DNA of 64,000 nucleotides. Source: Guillardia theta CCMP2712 (lineage: Eukaryota > Cryptophyceae > Pyrenomonadales > Geminigeraceae). The stretch is from assembly GCF_000315625.1 (NCBI RefSeq), contig NW_005434551.1:123779-187778 (forward strand), in the 5' to 3' direction. Positions 33,819 through 45,791 of this stretch are shown piece by piece. The translations under genes and the position numbers were made by a program. The stretch's first letter is position 1. Each line of letters starts with the position of its first letter. Under the pieces are notes generated by a model. That model had not been told where the DNA came from, did no database searches, and saw only the letters and a program-made list of their open reading frames with translations.

Positions 33819-35045
33819 TCTGAATTACTTCAATTGGCGATCGATTTCAGTTTCACACGGAATCCCTTATTGTGAATACCTCAAAGAAGTACTTGAAGAG
33901 AGTTCTCACATCAAGTAGCTTGCCATTCCTGTCTGTCATTCAGACTGCTTGCAGGCTACACCTTGGCTCCACCTCGCCAAATCTATTCCCTCCTGCTTTC
34001 CCCTTCCTTTGCCTGCTGCTTCATCACCATCCCGCCGCTTGAGGTTTTCGTCTTCAATGACCCCTCTCTATATCAGTACCCCATGTCCACCACCCCACGC
34101 AATGTTTCCTTGACACAACGATGGTAAATGATAACCCCGTCATACTCAAGTAAATGATGTGAAATTATGTGGTAGGGTCATTACCCCACCCTATTATATT
34201 CACTACCCACAAGAAAATCCTTCGGAGCAGGAGCTTGTCATGTGTCACAGTGTCTCTCCACGATGGATGGGTAAAGATTACTCCGCCTCAGAGCGATGAC
34301 TACCTTGATGTGAAAGGCAGGACGTGACTCACGATCACTCAATCCGGCACTGTACGGTACGAGCGGCGGCCCGTCCTACTAGCGGCCGCCGGTTCACTCA
34401 CTGCCGAGCCTCCGTCACTCGCGGCCGCCGCACTTGCCGCCTGGCCCAACGCGATGACGGACCGTGCCATCGAGTCGGAACTCGGATCATGTCACAGTGT
34501 CATGATAGGCTCAGGTTTCAAGCCTAGTTTAGCAGTGACGGTCGGACGGTTCAACTCATTTGTCGGCCGGCATTGCCCCGGGGCCCGCGTTAACCGTTGA
34601 AACGGCGTGCGGTCGGGGCTCAGTCAAGTCCGACGGTCCTACCGTACAGGTACTTAAGTTGCACGGCTGACACGGTGCTGGGCGCGGCGCTGACCGGATT
34701 CGGAAGTCACACGAGTCGAGCCGCCCGGCCACCGTGGCACTCGTCCGGGGCCCGGGCCGGGGCCCGGCGGCCGGCGGGGCCGCGGGGCCGCTTGACTGAG
34801 CGGCGGACTCTCAGGACTCTGGAACCCGCCGGCTCATTTGTCCCGTGTTAGGGCCATGGCAAGTTTGTCAGACGGTCTGTTGCCTGGTAGGCAGCGCAGT
34901 TGAAAGTTGGGCGACTAGATGCAAGCTTGCCAGTTGCCATGCCGCACTCACCGTCATGGACTTGTCGCTGTTAAGCTCTTCTCAATGGCCGTGAATCATG
35001 CTTGAAAGCTGTTTATCAGTGTGAACACTTTCAAGTGCTGAAGAA
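33819..35045. other. Intergenic with GC island 4
   Basis: 33819-34310 lies upstream of the giant gene and includes a TACCCCACCCTA-type tract near 34180. 34315-34880 is a large GC island (CGGCCGCCGG, GACGGTCGGACGG, GGCCCGGGCC words). 34880-35045 lies upstream of the LRR gene. I find no coding signal. Confidence 0.5.
34315..34880. repeat. GC-rich palindromic island 4
   Basis: About 560 bp of GC-island DNA made of short recurring words (CGG, CCG, GTCA, CTTGAA, GTACGG) with many palindromes. No long frame shows codon-like constraint. Confidence 0.65.
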
Positions 35046-38000
35046 ATGTCTAATCCTAGCAGCATCGCACGTCCTGTTCAGCGAGCCTGGCAACAAGATG
35101 AGTACATGGAATTTTGTGAAGAAGCAGAGCCGATTCTCCCAGGAGCGATCAGAGTGCAGCCATTAGATGCACCTTACACGTGTGGCAACTTTCTTATACC
35201 TGTCAAGGCTCTTGAAGAAGCTCCAGATGGTTTCCGGTGAGCGAAGTATCGATGTTGGTGCATTCGTGATAGTGTGTTGCAGTCGGCTGGATTGGTCGGG
35301 AAGGGGGATGAACTTCATGCCTCAGATTCCTCCTGAATACAAGAATGCACAGAATGTTTTGTTGAATGACAACAAGCTAACAGCGTTTCCACAAGAGCTG
35401 AATCAGTTGGGGATTCTCCAAAGCTTGCGAATCGACTCGAATTCAATCACGAATGTGCCTTCGTATGTTGCTCACTTTCCAATGTTGAAGCATCTTCGTG
35501 CTCATGACAACACGATCTCATCGCTCTCTTCTAACATAGGGCAGTGCAAGCACCTGCTATCGCTGGATCTACAAAGGAACCAATTATCATCGATTCCGTT
35601 GTCACTTGCTGCCTGCACTGGACTAACAAAGCTTTGGCTCAGCGAGAATCGAATCGAACAAATTCCATATACTTTTTCACACTTGCAAAACCTCAAATCA
35701 TTTAGGATAGACAAAAATCGATTGAAAGAGATCGAACCAGGGATCACAAAAATGAAAGCCCTAGTGCAGTTTAGGGCGAGCCATAATCAGATCAAAGAGA
35801 TCCCTGTTGATTTCGGAAACGCTTCACAATTGACAGAATTATCCTTGAACCACAACTCTATCGAAGCTCTACCTCCCTCACTTTGTAAATTGAACTTGAA
35901 AATATTGAGACTCGACCAGAATCCTTTGAAAAGGCCCCCAATCAATGTGGTAATCCGTGGTATCCAACGTACTTACGACTATCTGAACCGTCTTGAGCAT
36001 GCTTTGGTTTCGTGGGATCTAGACTTGCACAGGTTTGACATGCATCAAGTACCTTTTCCTTCTGCAACTTCCCAACAAACTTCCGAAAATTGGGAATTTG
36101 ATATGTGGTGTCGTATCAGATACATGGTGCTTGCAGAGAATAGACTGCAAAGCTTTCCGATGGAACTTGGACTCATGACAAATCTTACAATTCTAGATGT
36201 TCGTCAAAATCGAATCTCTGCTGTTCCTCCAGCAGTTGGTTCTTTGCGAAACCTTCAAATTTTTGATGCATCCCAGAATTTTATTCAAACATTGCCCACG
36301 CAGATGAAGCAAAATGTCGTATTACAGGAACTACTCTTAGAAAGTAACAGATTGTCAGTTGTACCCGATGTTGTGGCAGAGTTACAACATCTAAAAGAGC
36401 TGAGACTTTCAAATAATCAAATATTGACTCTTCCGGACTTGTCAAATTCAGCAGGAAAATTGGAAATACTTTTCTTGGATCATAACAATTTGAGGAGCCT
36501 TGCCCATGATCTATTTGTACTGACACGATTGAAAATATTGAAGTTGAACAATAACTCGTTGCTTGAAATTCCAAGTGACTTATTCAAAATACGTGGTCTA
36601 GGTCTGAGTATATTTTGTATCAATCATTGCAGGACAATGAAATCTTATTTGCAGATCATCCTGTAAATTCGAATCCAGCTGAAGAAGGAAAAATGATTTT
36701 GGGCTCTATCATTGATCCTGCGGTGAGAGCTTTGTATCTAGCTTTATGAAGGATAACATGGCTAAGCAGATAAGAAGAAACAGAATCCATAACATTTTGA
36801 ATGGGATAAGACTATCTTCATACCGCGAGATATCCAAGATTCCTTTAGATCAAAGGGAATACAGCAAACCACAAGGTGATTTCACTGTCCATTTCAATCA
36901 TTTTCTATGTTTGGTCATTTGTTGACAAGGCTCTGGGACGAAGAAACGATGGGACTTGGTCAGATTTGCTCTGTTCGGCAACGATGGGCCGCGCATAAAG
37001 TCGAAGCCTCGGATGAAGGGCGTCAAGCCAAGTGCTGAGACACTGTGATTGTCATAGTCTTACACTTGGACAGATCTACCGAAAGGCAAAGCAGAAAAAG
37101 AAGAAGGCATGCCTGAGACACATGTTCAGGTGTTGTGAATTGATTGCCATTGTATCTGACTCTTGGATCAGCCGACAAAGAAGGGATTCGTTCAGAGGTT
37201 AAGAGAACTTTTCCGGTCTCAGAAGACAGAAGTCTTAGTTGAAGAAGATATGAATGTGATTTTTTTGTCAAACTTGGAAATGAATAGAAATTGAGGCAAA
37301 GAACAGGATGCAGAAGGCCGAATGCAAGATGATGCATCTGCTGGGGCACCTAGCGATGCAGCATCGTCAAAAGATGAACAGAATTCTCCGAGGGTTGCAG
37401 AGGAACAGAAGACAGGACCTACAATTTTTAGCAACTTGATAAATCAATTTTCTGCAGTTGTAAGGATTGTGGGGGTCCAAAATCGTTGAATCACATCTTT
37501 ATTGCAGGTATCAAGATTTGGGACAAAAACCCAGGACGACGATGAGGAAGAAAATGTTTTGAGTGATGATTATGGGGCTTATTGGCAGGAGATCCAAGAG
37601 ATTGATTTAAGGTTCAATTCGCTGTATTCTGCTGTGCTTCTTAGGCAATCTGCAGTTACAACAGGCTTGAAAATATTCCGGCACAAATTGCTAACATCAG
37701 CTCACTCACAAGTTTGAAAATTCACGGAAACAATATAGACCAGCTGCCCAGAAGCATTGGACAACTGGTATTCTGTAGCTTGGTTCAATTGTTTGCAAAG
37801 TTTTATTCTATACAGGAAATGATGAAGTATTTGAATTTGTCTTCGAATGTATTTTATAAGGTGCCTCGTGAGCTCGGTTTGCTTTTGCAAATGGAAAAGC
37901 TAGACCTATGCAATCAGGTATTTTCTGAAGAATAACATCTGCCTCTCGTAACGAGTCGTAGGGGGGGGGTGAGCTGCTTGACGATCTCCCAATCGAACTG

Positions 38001-38854
38001 AGAAAGCTAGAGCGATTGGAAGAGTTGAGGCTGAGTAGAAACAAGTTCGAGTATCTTCCTCAATGCATCCTCCCAGCCCGTATATCTTGTTTGACAATCA
38101 ATTATCTATTTTACTGATTTGCGTCTTGCTGACTATCCCTCAGTCGAAGGGTCTAAAATCAAGGAGCCTGGAATGACAAGTCTACGGATCTTGGCTGTAA
38201 TATTCCATTCTTCAAAATGAGGTGTTTGTGACTCATTTGGCAAAAATTAGTTGGACAACAATCCATTGCGTGGTCTCGATGAAGATCTGGCTTTCTGCTC
38301 AAAATTGGAGAAATTGTTACTTCACAGCACTAATGTGAAACGTCTGAATCAATCAATCTCGTTAGTCTCTTTGCTCGAATAGCCTTCAGCTCAATGGTAT
38401 GAGAACAGATACATGTACCACTTGCAGGAAATTTGGATAGCTGATACTTATATTCGCAAGATCGATCCAGGCATTCTTCTTTGCCATTCCCATTGGGCGC
38501 TAAATCTTTCGTGATACAGCCATTGCAGCATTACCCCATCTGAAGAAGATCATTCTTTCGAACGAAGATCAAATCGATGACTTTGCTGGTCTTCCTGATA
38601 CTTGCATGCTTGACTCGATCTCAACGTTGCAAACAGATATTCGACGGTCCATGAAAGCAGAAAAATGGTCTTTTCTCAGCGTTGGCGAAGGGGATGTTGC
38701 CATGATTGCAGGTGCATTGATGACGATCTTTCGAACAATTCTAACACATACAGGAATGAAACGGATAAAGAGAATGAAAGAGAAAGAAGCGGCTGCGGCA
38801 GTTCTATCAAATGAGCAATCCAAATTGAAAAAGGCGCAAAAGTCTGGCCGGTAA
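35046..38854 (+). CDS. Leucine-rich-repeat protein (SHOC2-like LRR type), multi-exon
   Basis: Exon 1 (35046-35236, MSNPSSIARPVQ...) joins exon 2 (35283-36595) in phase. Exon 3 (36655-36722) begins at a GCAG acceptor, and coding resumes from IRRNRIHNILNGIRL near 36769. Exon 2 has about 14 LRRs of 22-24 residues: LLNDNKLTAFPQEL, LDLQRNQLSSIPLSL, LSLNHNSIEALPPSL, LDVRQNRISAVPPAV. More LRR pieces lie at 37580-38500 (LNLSSNVFYKVPREL, LRLSRNKFEYLPQC). The C-terminal exon, ending at 38854, is basic and Glu/Ala-rich (MKRIKRMKEKEAAAAV). Such LRRs are intracellular protein-binding scaffolds. No signal peptide or kinase domain is visible. Internal exon boundaries between 36.8 and 38.5 kb are only partly resolved, and I cannot exclude two genes. 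Confidence 0.8.
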
Positions 38855-39180
38855 ATGCGATGTGATCTCAGACATCAAAGATAAGAACATTGCAGATCTC
38901 TATCGTATGACAAACATGCGATGGTAAAAATTGAAACAGTGAAAAATACGAGTACTGACGACCGGCAATGCAGGATTCAGCCTCAAAGACCAAAAAGTGA
39001 TGACTTGATCTTTGGATCTTCTTTTTTATTTGTGTTCTGTTTCGGAATACTTACTTTCGCTTTACAGTTCTGTCGTAACGTTTGAATTGGAATGACGGCA
39101 ATGAATTCATGTGAAAAGGTTTGCTGTTCGATAGTTTCAAGAATCATACAAAAGGTGCAGTTACTTATAAGAATTCCAAA
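38855..39180. other. Intergenic between convergent LRR and GPR107-like genes
   Basis: About 325 bp, T-rich around 39020, presumably holding the 3'UTRs of both genes. I see nothing else. Confidence 0.5.
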
Positions 39181-40788
39181 TTATATTGGGTTTTCAAGCT
39201 CTTCTTGAAGCTGAAGCTCAACAGAACTTTCGTCATCTTCGTTATGGACCTGTACAACAGTCATGATTTCGCATTTCCAGTCCAAACCGCAGCTTGTACC
39301 ATCAAATAAGGATTGTCAAAATCCGGTCTAAATTTGTATCCGACGAGCATGTAGAATATAAGAGAAGCTGTCTCCGAGATAGCGCTGTAATGTCTTATGG
39401 AACACACAACCCTTACCATGTAACTTTACCTGGCCACCCACGATAGCTCACAAGGGAGAGTTGCCTTGACCAGGTAAATAATCTGAGGTACAGTCAGTTA
39501 GTGTACATTTCCCAAAGCAAAATTCTCAATCATATAAATTATTACGATTCGTGAGAAATAAATGTAGCAAACCACTAGAACGTAGAATTCACGGAACATC
39601 TATAAAAGCAAAAAAATTAGGAATAATATGACCATTCAACTTTAATCCACCTTTAATTTTGCCAGTATCCTCTTAGCCTTCCCATCAGCTTCGGCAGCAT
39701 CTCTGTACATGTATTTTCAGTAATCGTCTCATATTCATGAACATGATCAAACCTCAAGTGTTTGATGGACCATACTATGGGAAATAAGATAGCACAACAG
39801 CAGACCACTGCTCATTTTTCAAACAATTATAAACATTTCTACAAGTATTCAATTGCTCACCATCAAAAAAATGAAGAATATCTCTCCAAGTCATCCAACC
39901 AGCAGTACCCGGAGGCGTTTCATCAACGACCACCATTGCAACGTTAACCAAAACCTGCATAGGCAGAACAATCAAGATAATCCTTTTTTCTCTATCAGCC
40001 AGAAAGGGCTTCATGATAGACCAGCCAGTGCCAATCAGGAGAATGACAGCAAACAGCATGGTACCCTTCACAAACGTAAGGATGTGAAAAAGTGTTGCCC
40101 AGGCATATCCATCTCCAAACGATTTGAGTGATTGATACCGAAAGGCTTCAAATCCCACAGATGCAGCTTTGAAAAAACATAAAAGACCCATTAGATACTG
40201 AATCTTATGGATTGGAGAACTGCTGGTCCTCAGCATATAAACCCAATACACAAAAGCGAACAAGAACAACAAGCTTGCACCAGCATAAACAAGCGGAAGA
40301 GGCACTTCTCCTTCAGAAATGAAAATGCCGTCTTTGTTCATAAGCACGTAGTGGATTTGAAACGAAGCTTTGGAACCATAATTGCAGTTGGAATATAGTA
40401 TAGAGTACAGTCCCTTGCCATTTGCAGCAATCTGATGTGTGTATGTTGTGTTTGGACCCGCGATCGGGATTATGACGTCATTAGGCTTCTTGGTGTTCAG
40501 CATACAGCCAGCTTCATTTACATCCATCATACTGGAAACGGAATATGCTGGGCCTTCTGTTTTGCGAATAAGAAGACCAACATTGGATGGTGTCAACCTC
40601 TTTCCATCTCTGGTCATCCGAAAATCAGATATTTGAATATTCATGCTTCCTCCCTGTCCGAAGCAGAAAGGCTCCACGAGGAAAGCAGAGCGATCATCGC
40701 TCTGCACAGTCAGGGTTGAAGCTCGTGCTCGTGCTTGACCTGCTGTCGCCGCCACCGCTAATGCTATCAGCGCCCACGACGACACCAT
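39181..40788 (-). CDS. GPR107/GPR108-like seven-transmembrane protein (Lung_7-TM_R family)
   Basis: GPR107/108 proteins are Golgi and endosomal seven-helix proteins linked to membrane trafficking. Exons are 40788-39861, 39774-39753, 39702-39651, 39599-39546, 39482-39430, 39393-39300 and 39249-39181 (1272 nt, 423 residues, all in phase). A signal peptide (1-23) precedes a lumenal beta-rich domain with cysteines. Helices start near residue 165 (VYAGASLLFLFAFVYWVYML). The family signature is clear: GTGWSIMKPFLADREKR, VDETPPGT, VWSIKHLRDAAEADGKA, FREFYVLVVCYIYFSRI and FYMLVGYKFRP. The cytosolic tail is acidic (HNEDDESSVELQLQEELE). The shorter unspliced frame ending at 39775 is just intron read-through. 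Confidence 0.93.
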
Positions 40789-40932
40789 GTCCAGGAGCAG
40801 GTGGAAGAGCTCTACCTTATCAGGAAGTCTGCCTCAGGACGTTTTTACGCTAAAAGTTAACTAAACTACAAGGCGAGGCGAAGTGAAACAATGGCGTCCT
40901 AAGGGGAGCACTGGATGTTGAGCTGGACATTG

Positions 40933-41980
40933 ATGATGAACACGTCGCCTTGTCACGGATGGATTTTGGTCTTGCTTCCTCACTTGCTTCTTGTCTGCTC
41001 GCTTGACCATCATGTATCGTGCATGCAATCTCTTCCGCAAGACGCCATCGTATCTCAAAATAGGGAACGAGCCAGGATTTCGATGGAAGTCAATAGGCAT
41101 CAGCAAAGCAGAGATGTAGCCACGATTCAAGCACACTATCTTCGGTCAGGCTTGTGATCTGAATGTGGCCTGTTTGCCGTTGCATGACAGTTTTCAGTGA
41201 TGTGTATTCACTGTTCCGGAAGAACTCAAGAGACGTAAAGAATGTGTGTGAAGAACAGTCACAAGAACGAGGAGGTAGTGCAAATTATGGTTGTAATTGA
41301 TAATTGAGATTGCTGCTGCCAGGTTGCGGAGGAGTGTGGTACAAACCAAAACATCCAGTCATAGTCCAATTCAACATGCTGGTTGGAACTGACATGAATC
41401 CCCAGATGCAGCAAGCTTTTGACCTGCATACAAGACGCTACGAGGTATGCTTTTGCGGGAATGAATCTTTGTGTTCATCACAGATGTATATTTCTCCTGA
41501 TAGGAACGTGGATTTCCTGACTACGATAGTGAGTACGATGAGATCCCACAAGCGCAGATCAAGTAACAACAATCTTGAAGACAACTTGTTTTTCTTTATC
41601 AATGACTCTAGTGCAGAATGATCGAGCAAATAGTTTCTGATTTGAAAGGGACCATAAAAAAATCTGATTCAATGCGAGGTAATTGAGCATGCATCACTGT
41701 CTCATATGCTTTCTGCTGCAGTTGAAAACAGAGAAAGCATCGTGAGCAAGTAACTTTGCAAATCACTTTGGAGAAGGATACAAGAATGAGATGGATTTCT
41801 GCCTGAAAGAATGATTTGCTTTGGTTGTAGGATCAGCATACATGTGAATTGAAGGTTGAAATGCAGAATGAACGTAAATGTTTGGCGTCTGATTTAGGCT
41901 TCATGGCTTCTCCTGAGTGGCTTGATTCACCAGGACCTGAGAGTTTTGCGCATCGAGAGCAAGCAGCAAATGCACCTTGA
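40933..41980 (+). CDS. Unrecognised small protein with hydrophobic N-terminus and polar tail
   Basis: A chain of exons keeps phase: 41323-41444, 41504-41562, 41617-41678, 41722-41741 and 41831-41980. A likely first exon is 40933-41149, giving 209 residues. It starts MMNTSPCHG followed by a hydrophobic stretch (WILVLLPHLLLVCSL), so a signal peptide or anchor is likely. The middle reads KPKHPVIVQFNMLVGTDMN and the end is charged and helix-like (MIEQIVSDLKGTIKK, CELKVEMQNERKCLASDLG). Joining the first exon requires a GC donor (G|GCTTGT), which is weak, so the 5' part is the least certain. I recognise no family. It is divergent from the GPR107-like gene, with starts about 145 bp apart. Confidence 0.5.
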
Positions 41981-42147
41981 AACATCCCATAATTTCCACA
42001 CCTTGGTCATTGGTCTTTGCCTTTATGAATAACTAAGTGTGCACTGAATAGATACTGCACCAAGTGAGCTTTCAGATCAGAGGAGAGCATTTCCACTTTG
42101 GTCTCTTACGCTTCAAGTGAAACGCAACAAATTCCTGACAAATATTT

Positions 42148-43150
42148 TCACTTTTTACCGACATCGAGTGATGAGCTTACATCTGATGGTTGAATTTCAC
42201 GGACATAAACTTCCATATTACCTTGAATCAAACATGTCAGCATCACCGTGTCACTTGTTTAGCAATGTAGCAGTTCAATGTAGCAGTTATTCTTGCTTAC
42301 AATATCTGGTCCTGATGATTCCTGTCTTCCCACGACCTTTAAATTCGATCCTCTTTTCAGTGTGAGTATCAGTTCTAGCAGAATACTCAGTCGCACAATC
42401 AGACCTTCTTGATTTCAGATCGCCCAATCTTAATCTCGTCTACTAAAAGATTGTCCGGATCCATACCTGCAGGGATATTCAAAAACACACAGTTCAATTC
42501 TTCACAAATCAACATTGAGAAACGGGATTCAACGATGTGCACAAGTTCACCATACCGTGAATATTTGCAGCATTGAATTTGGCATCATGAATACAACGGC
42601 GAACTTTATCTGCTACCCTCTTGCGTGTCAAAGAAAGTTGCATGAGTGCTGCATCCACCCTTGCCCTGCGTACAAGTTTGCACACCAAGTTGAGCTTTTT
42701 CATTGATGTGCGGAATCGCTTCAGGACAGCTCTTGCACGTGGAAAATCGTGGTGCTCTGCATTGTGTCTTGAATTAGGCTTCTTCTCTACCAACGGAGTT
42801 GTCATTCCTACTGGCTCGGTTGAAGCTACCACGGCATCCGTAGCAAGCAATCGTTTATGGACGATATTGGGCGTGCATACCCAAAGTCCCGATAGTTGCC
42901 TGTCAAGTGAGCTAACACTCGGTAAGGATCCTTCTCCCACTCGAGTCACTGCACTTGCATTTGCACGAGGGAAGAAGTGTGAACTGGTGGGCGAAAGTCG
43001 CATCTTCACAGGTCTCACAAGAGACGAGAGGAGATGATTTGAAAAGAAAGAGAGATTATGAGGAGCTTGTGGTGGTCTCTTTCCCAGCATCCTCCAAGTC
43101 CCTAACTTCATTGGCTGTATCACCGCACGCGCGCTCCGCATGGCGCCCAC
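42148..43150 (-). CDS. Ribosomal protein L22 (uL22), probably mitochondrial
   Basis: uL22 lines the polypeptide exit tunnel of bacterial-type ribosomes. Exons are 43150-42556, 42466-42405, 42352-42301 and 42221-42148 (783 nt, 260 residues, in phase). The mature domain begins around residue 137: FPRARAVLKRFR, LVRRARVDAALMQLSLTRKR, then NIHGMDPDNLLVDEIKIG, a basic loop FKGRGKTGIIRTRY and a final strand MEVYVREI. All of these are L22 landmarks. The ~130-residue N-terminal extension is Arg/Ser/Pro-rich with few acidic residues, as in organelle transit peptides. Red-lineage plastids, including cryptophyte ones, usually encode their own rpl22, so I infer mitochondrial import. Third-exon acceptor choice (GAAAAG) is set by phase. 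Confidence 0.86.
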
Positions 43151-43700
43151 CGCGGCTGAAACCGTTACAATCAGGTTTGTAACCGTTCAAGCAGACTTTC
43201 AAGCACGGCTAGCGACTTAAAACTTTGAGTAAAGCTAGCGGCCGTCCGGCGACCATACGGTCCGATCACCCGGCACTTAAGCCAGTGCGGCCCGGGCCCC
43301 GGGGCGCCCGGGGGCTGCTAGCCTCAGGGCAACAGCGGTCGGTAACCATTATGCCATTCCAGGCCCGGGCCTGCCCAGTTCCGGGGCCCGGGCCGTCAAC
43401 GGTAACTTTGAGCAAAGAACTTCGAACGGTCACCGTCACCGTGCCGTGCGTGACCGTCACGGCGGTGGCACCCGGAGTTAAAATCAGTACGAGGACAATC
43501 AGGAGAGGCGAGGAGGCTTGACCCTGACCCAACTGTCGCACAGGCCAAACGGCGAGAAGAGAAAAGACAGCGAGAACCAAACCCAATCCTGCCGACTGCT
43601 GTCCCCCAAACTTAACTGATACCTTCACTTAACGGAGTCAGTGAGGCCCGCGGCCGCGGCTCTGAAAGCGGTGACCCCGCGCCGGGCAGCCTGCTGATGC
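43110..43700. repeat. GC-rich palindromic island 5
   Basis: GGCCCGGGCC, CCCGGGGCGCCCGGG and GTCACCGTCACCGTG words. It begins near the start codon of the L22 gene. Confidence 0.65.
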
Positions 43701-43883
43701 CGGCCACAGCATTCCGTTGTACTACGGCGTTCGAAGAAACTATTTGCTATTTACTATTTCGATCAAGTTCTTACAAAACCCTTTGTTGCCAACAATCTTC
43801 AAGACTCCGCGCCAAACACGATGCAGCAACATCCAAGGAGCTGCAAAAGTTCAAAATCTGACATACAAGGAGTTACAAGATGT
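43151..43883. other. Intergenic: GC island 5 and a dispersed repeat copy
   Basis: The GC island (about 43110-43700, slightly overlapping the L22 start) contains one copy of the dispersed repeat at 43477-43640. 43720-43883 is ordinary DNA, 3' of the armadillo-like gene. Confidence 0.55.
43477..43640 (+). repeat. Dispersed repeat copy A
   Basis: Contains TTAAAATCAGTACGAGGACA, then GGCGAGGAGGCTTGACCCTG and GGCCAAACGGCGAGAAGAG. This order is shared with copies near 47.7, 54.2/54.8 and 62.1 kb. Confidence 0.75.
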
Positions 43884-45791
43884 TCAAAAGGCGATATGAT
43901 GATATAGTACAATGCAAAGAGAGTTCTCATCCAAAATTCGTAGACGGGATTGTTGTCCCAGGCGAGGATGTTGAGCCATGAAAATTGCGACCACTCGTTC
44001 CTGAATTTGTAGCGAGTTCAAGTAGAACCAAAACTCTCATGATAAGCCAACCTGAAGGTACCATGCAGACCAATCCAGATAGCGAATGGGAGGATTTCGA
44101 TCTTGTCGAGAATCGGATGGGGAAATAGTCCGAAGAAGGCAGACGATTCCATGCTTTTTAGCTTCTTGTCTAGAGAAGTGACGATCAAATCATGGGGAAA
44201 AACAAAACATTCACTATCACTCACGCCACGACAGTCCTTGACTGAAAGTCATGCGACAGATTTGATAGCCCCGCGAGTGCCAGTTCTACCTCTTCATGCT
44301 TCACAGTTCCATTCAATGATTCTGTATCAAAACCAATTGTGTTTTCGGATGCCGAAGTGTGGTTCTCTGCGATTACCAAAAAAAATCTTTTTCATGAATG
44401 ACAAGGATTTTGCATATAACTTACCTGTATCCTTCGAACAATTCTCGTGTGATTTCAGTGCAGCTCTCTCCAAATGGTTTACTTCGTACTTCCTCTCAGC
44501 TTGTGAAATCCATTTGGAGAATATCCTTGCATATAACTGGATAACTTGAGCATCGATCAAGCATCGGCGATTGTCGCGACAAACGGAAATATTTGCAAGA
44601 GCTTTCAGGCCTTATCATCGCTGGTATCAGATATGAGGAATCAACAAAATCTGACTTACAATCTATTGGTAGGAAAACGATCGAGGGGGTCCCCCATGCC
44701 TGTAACCCAGAAGTCATACATATTGCACAGTGTGTTTAGGCTTCTTCGTCACCTCGCCATTCAGAGAGTGGCGCAAAGCATCTGTCGCATCAACAAGCAC
44801 ATCTTTACCCCTGTCGAATCGTCAGCATTTTATCACATGTGTGAGGAATAGGCGATCACATGTGCATTGATGGAAGCTCCCGATGATCAACCAACCGAGC
44901 TAGAGCCATCATCGCTGCAAGGCGTGTAGTCTGGCTATAAAGTACAGAAGAGTCCTGCGCCGTCATTGCTTCTTTCAACGCGTCTACTGCTCTTGCTTGT
45001 CGCAGCATCGGAACCTGAGAATGCAATATGTGAAAACCTTGGATTGAACAGTCGTAAGCATGCAATGGCATCATCACCACATGTTCCTGATGACAAAACG
45101 CTTCTATTACAGAGACGCCAAGGTAGTTGCTCCAGTTGTCTTTGGATATACAGAGTCCTTTGAGTATAGCGAGAACATTGTCCAGTCCGAGTACAAGTTG
45201 GGCAGCTTCCTTGTTGTAATAGACGATGTTGCACAAGACACCACTTGCACCGTCTCTCGACTCATCGGATCCAATGTTTAGACCCTCGAGCAACGTTTGT
45301 ATCATGCCTGGGGTCTCTGCAATTCGAAGACAATTTTCGGCATTGTCGAACGAAATTGACATAAGCGCATTGAGGGCTGCATTCTTGGTATGAATCGATC
45401 CCTTGTCCAATGCAACAACAAATGCTTGAAAAAGACCAGGGAAATTTCCTATCATTGCACGGTTCTGAACATGTGCCGCGCAAGGATTATCAAAGGGCCG
45501 TTCCGGTTGCGACATCGATAACATGAAGAGAAGATTGCACGCAGCTTGCCTACCGTCATCGTCGTCCGACAAGATGAGTCTGTTTATACCTCTAAGAGTC
45601 TTCTCTTGTTTACAAATGCTACTTAGCAGGGAGATGTCTGGAATGGGTTCGCGAGCAATGAGCTGGGAGACTTCTTCTATTGCCTCCAACTGCTCGTCAG
45701 CTATTTCAGAATCGATGAGAGCTGCGAGCTCTGCAATTTCCTGATTGGACGACTGCGAATTTTCATCCAAATGGTCTGCCTGAGAGGGCAT
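43884..45791 (-). CDS. Armadillo/HEAT-like repeat protein
   Basis: Exons are 45791-45081, 45014-44896, 44810-44753, 44699-44660, 44610-44425, 44366-44225, 44169-44052 and 44000-43884 (1491 nt, 496 residues, every junction in phase). The protein is almost all helical, with repeated armadillo-style units: GRQAACNLLFMLSMSQPE, TKNAALNALMSISFDNAENC, RDGASGVLCNIVYYNKEAAQ, CLKALANISVCRDNRRC, LALAGLSNLSHDFQSR and VVAIFMAQHPRLGQQS. The first ~45 residues are acidic and Ser/Gln-rich. Armadillo repeats usually bind partner proteins; the partner is not predictable here. No signal peptide or enzyme domain is seen. I could not place it in a named family. Confidence 0.82.
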
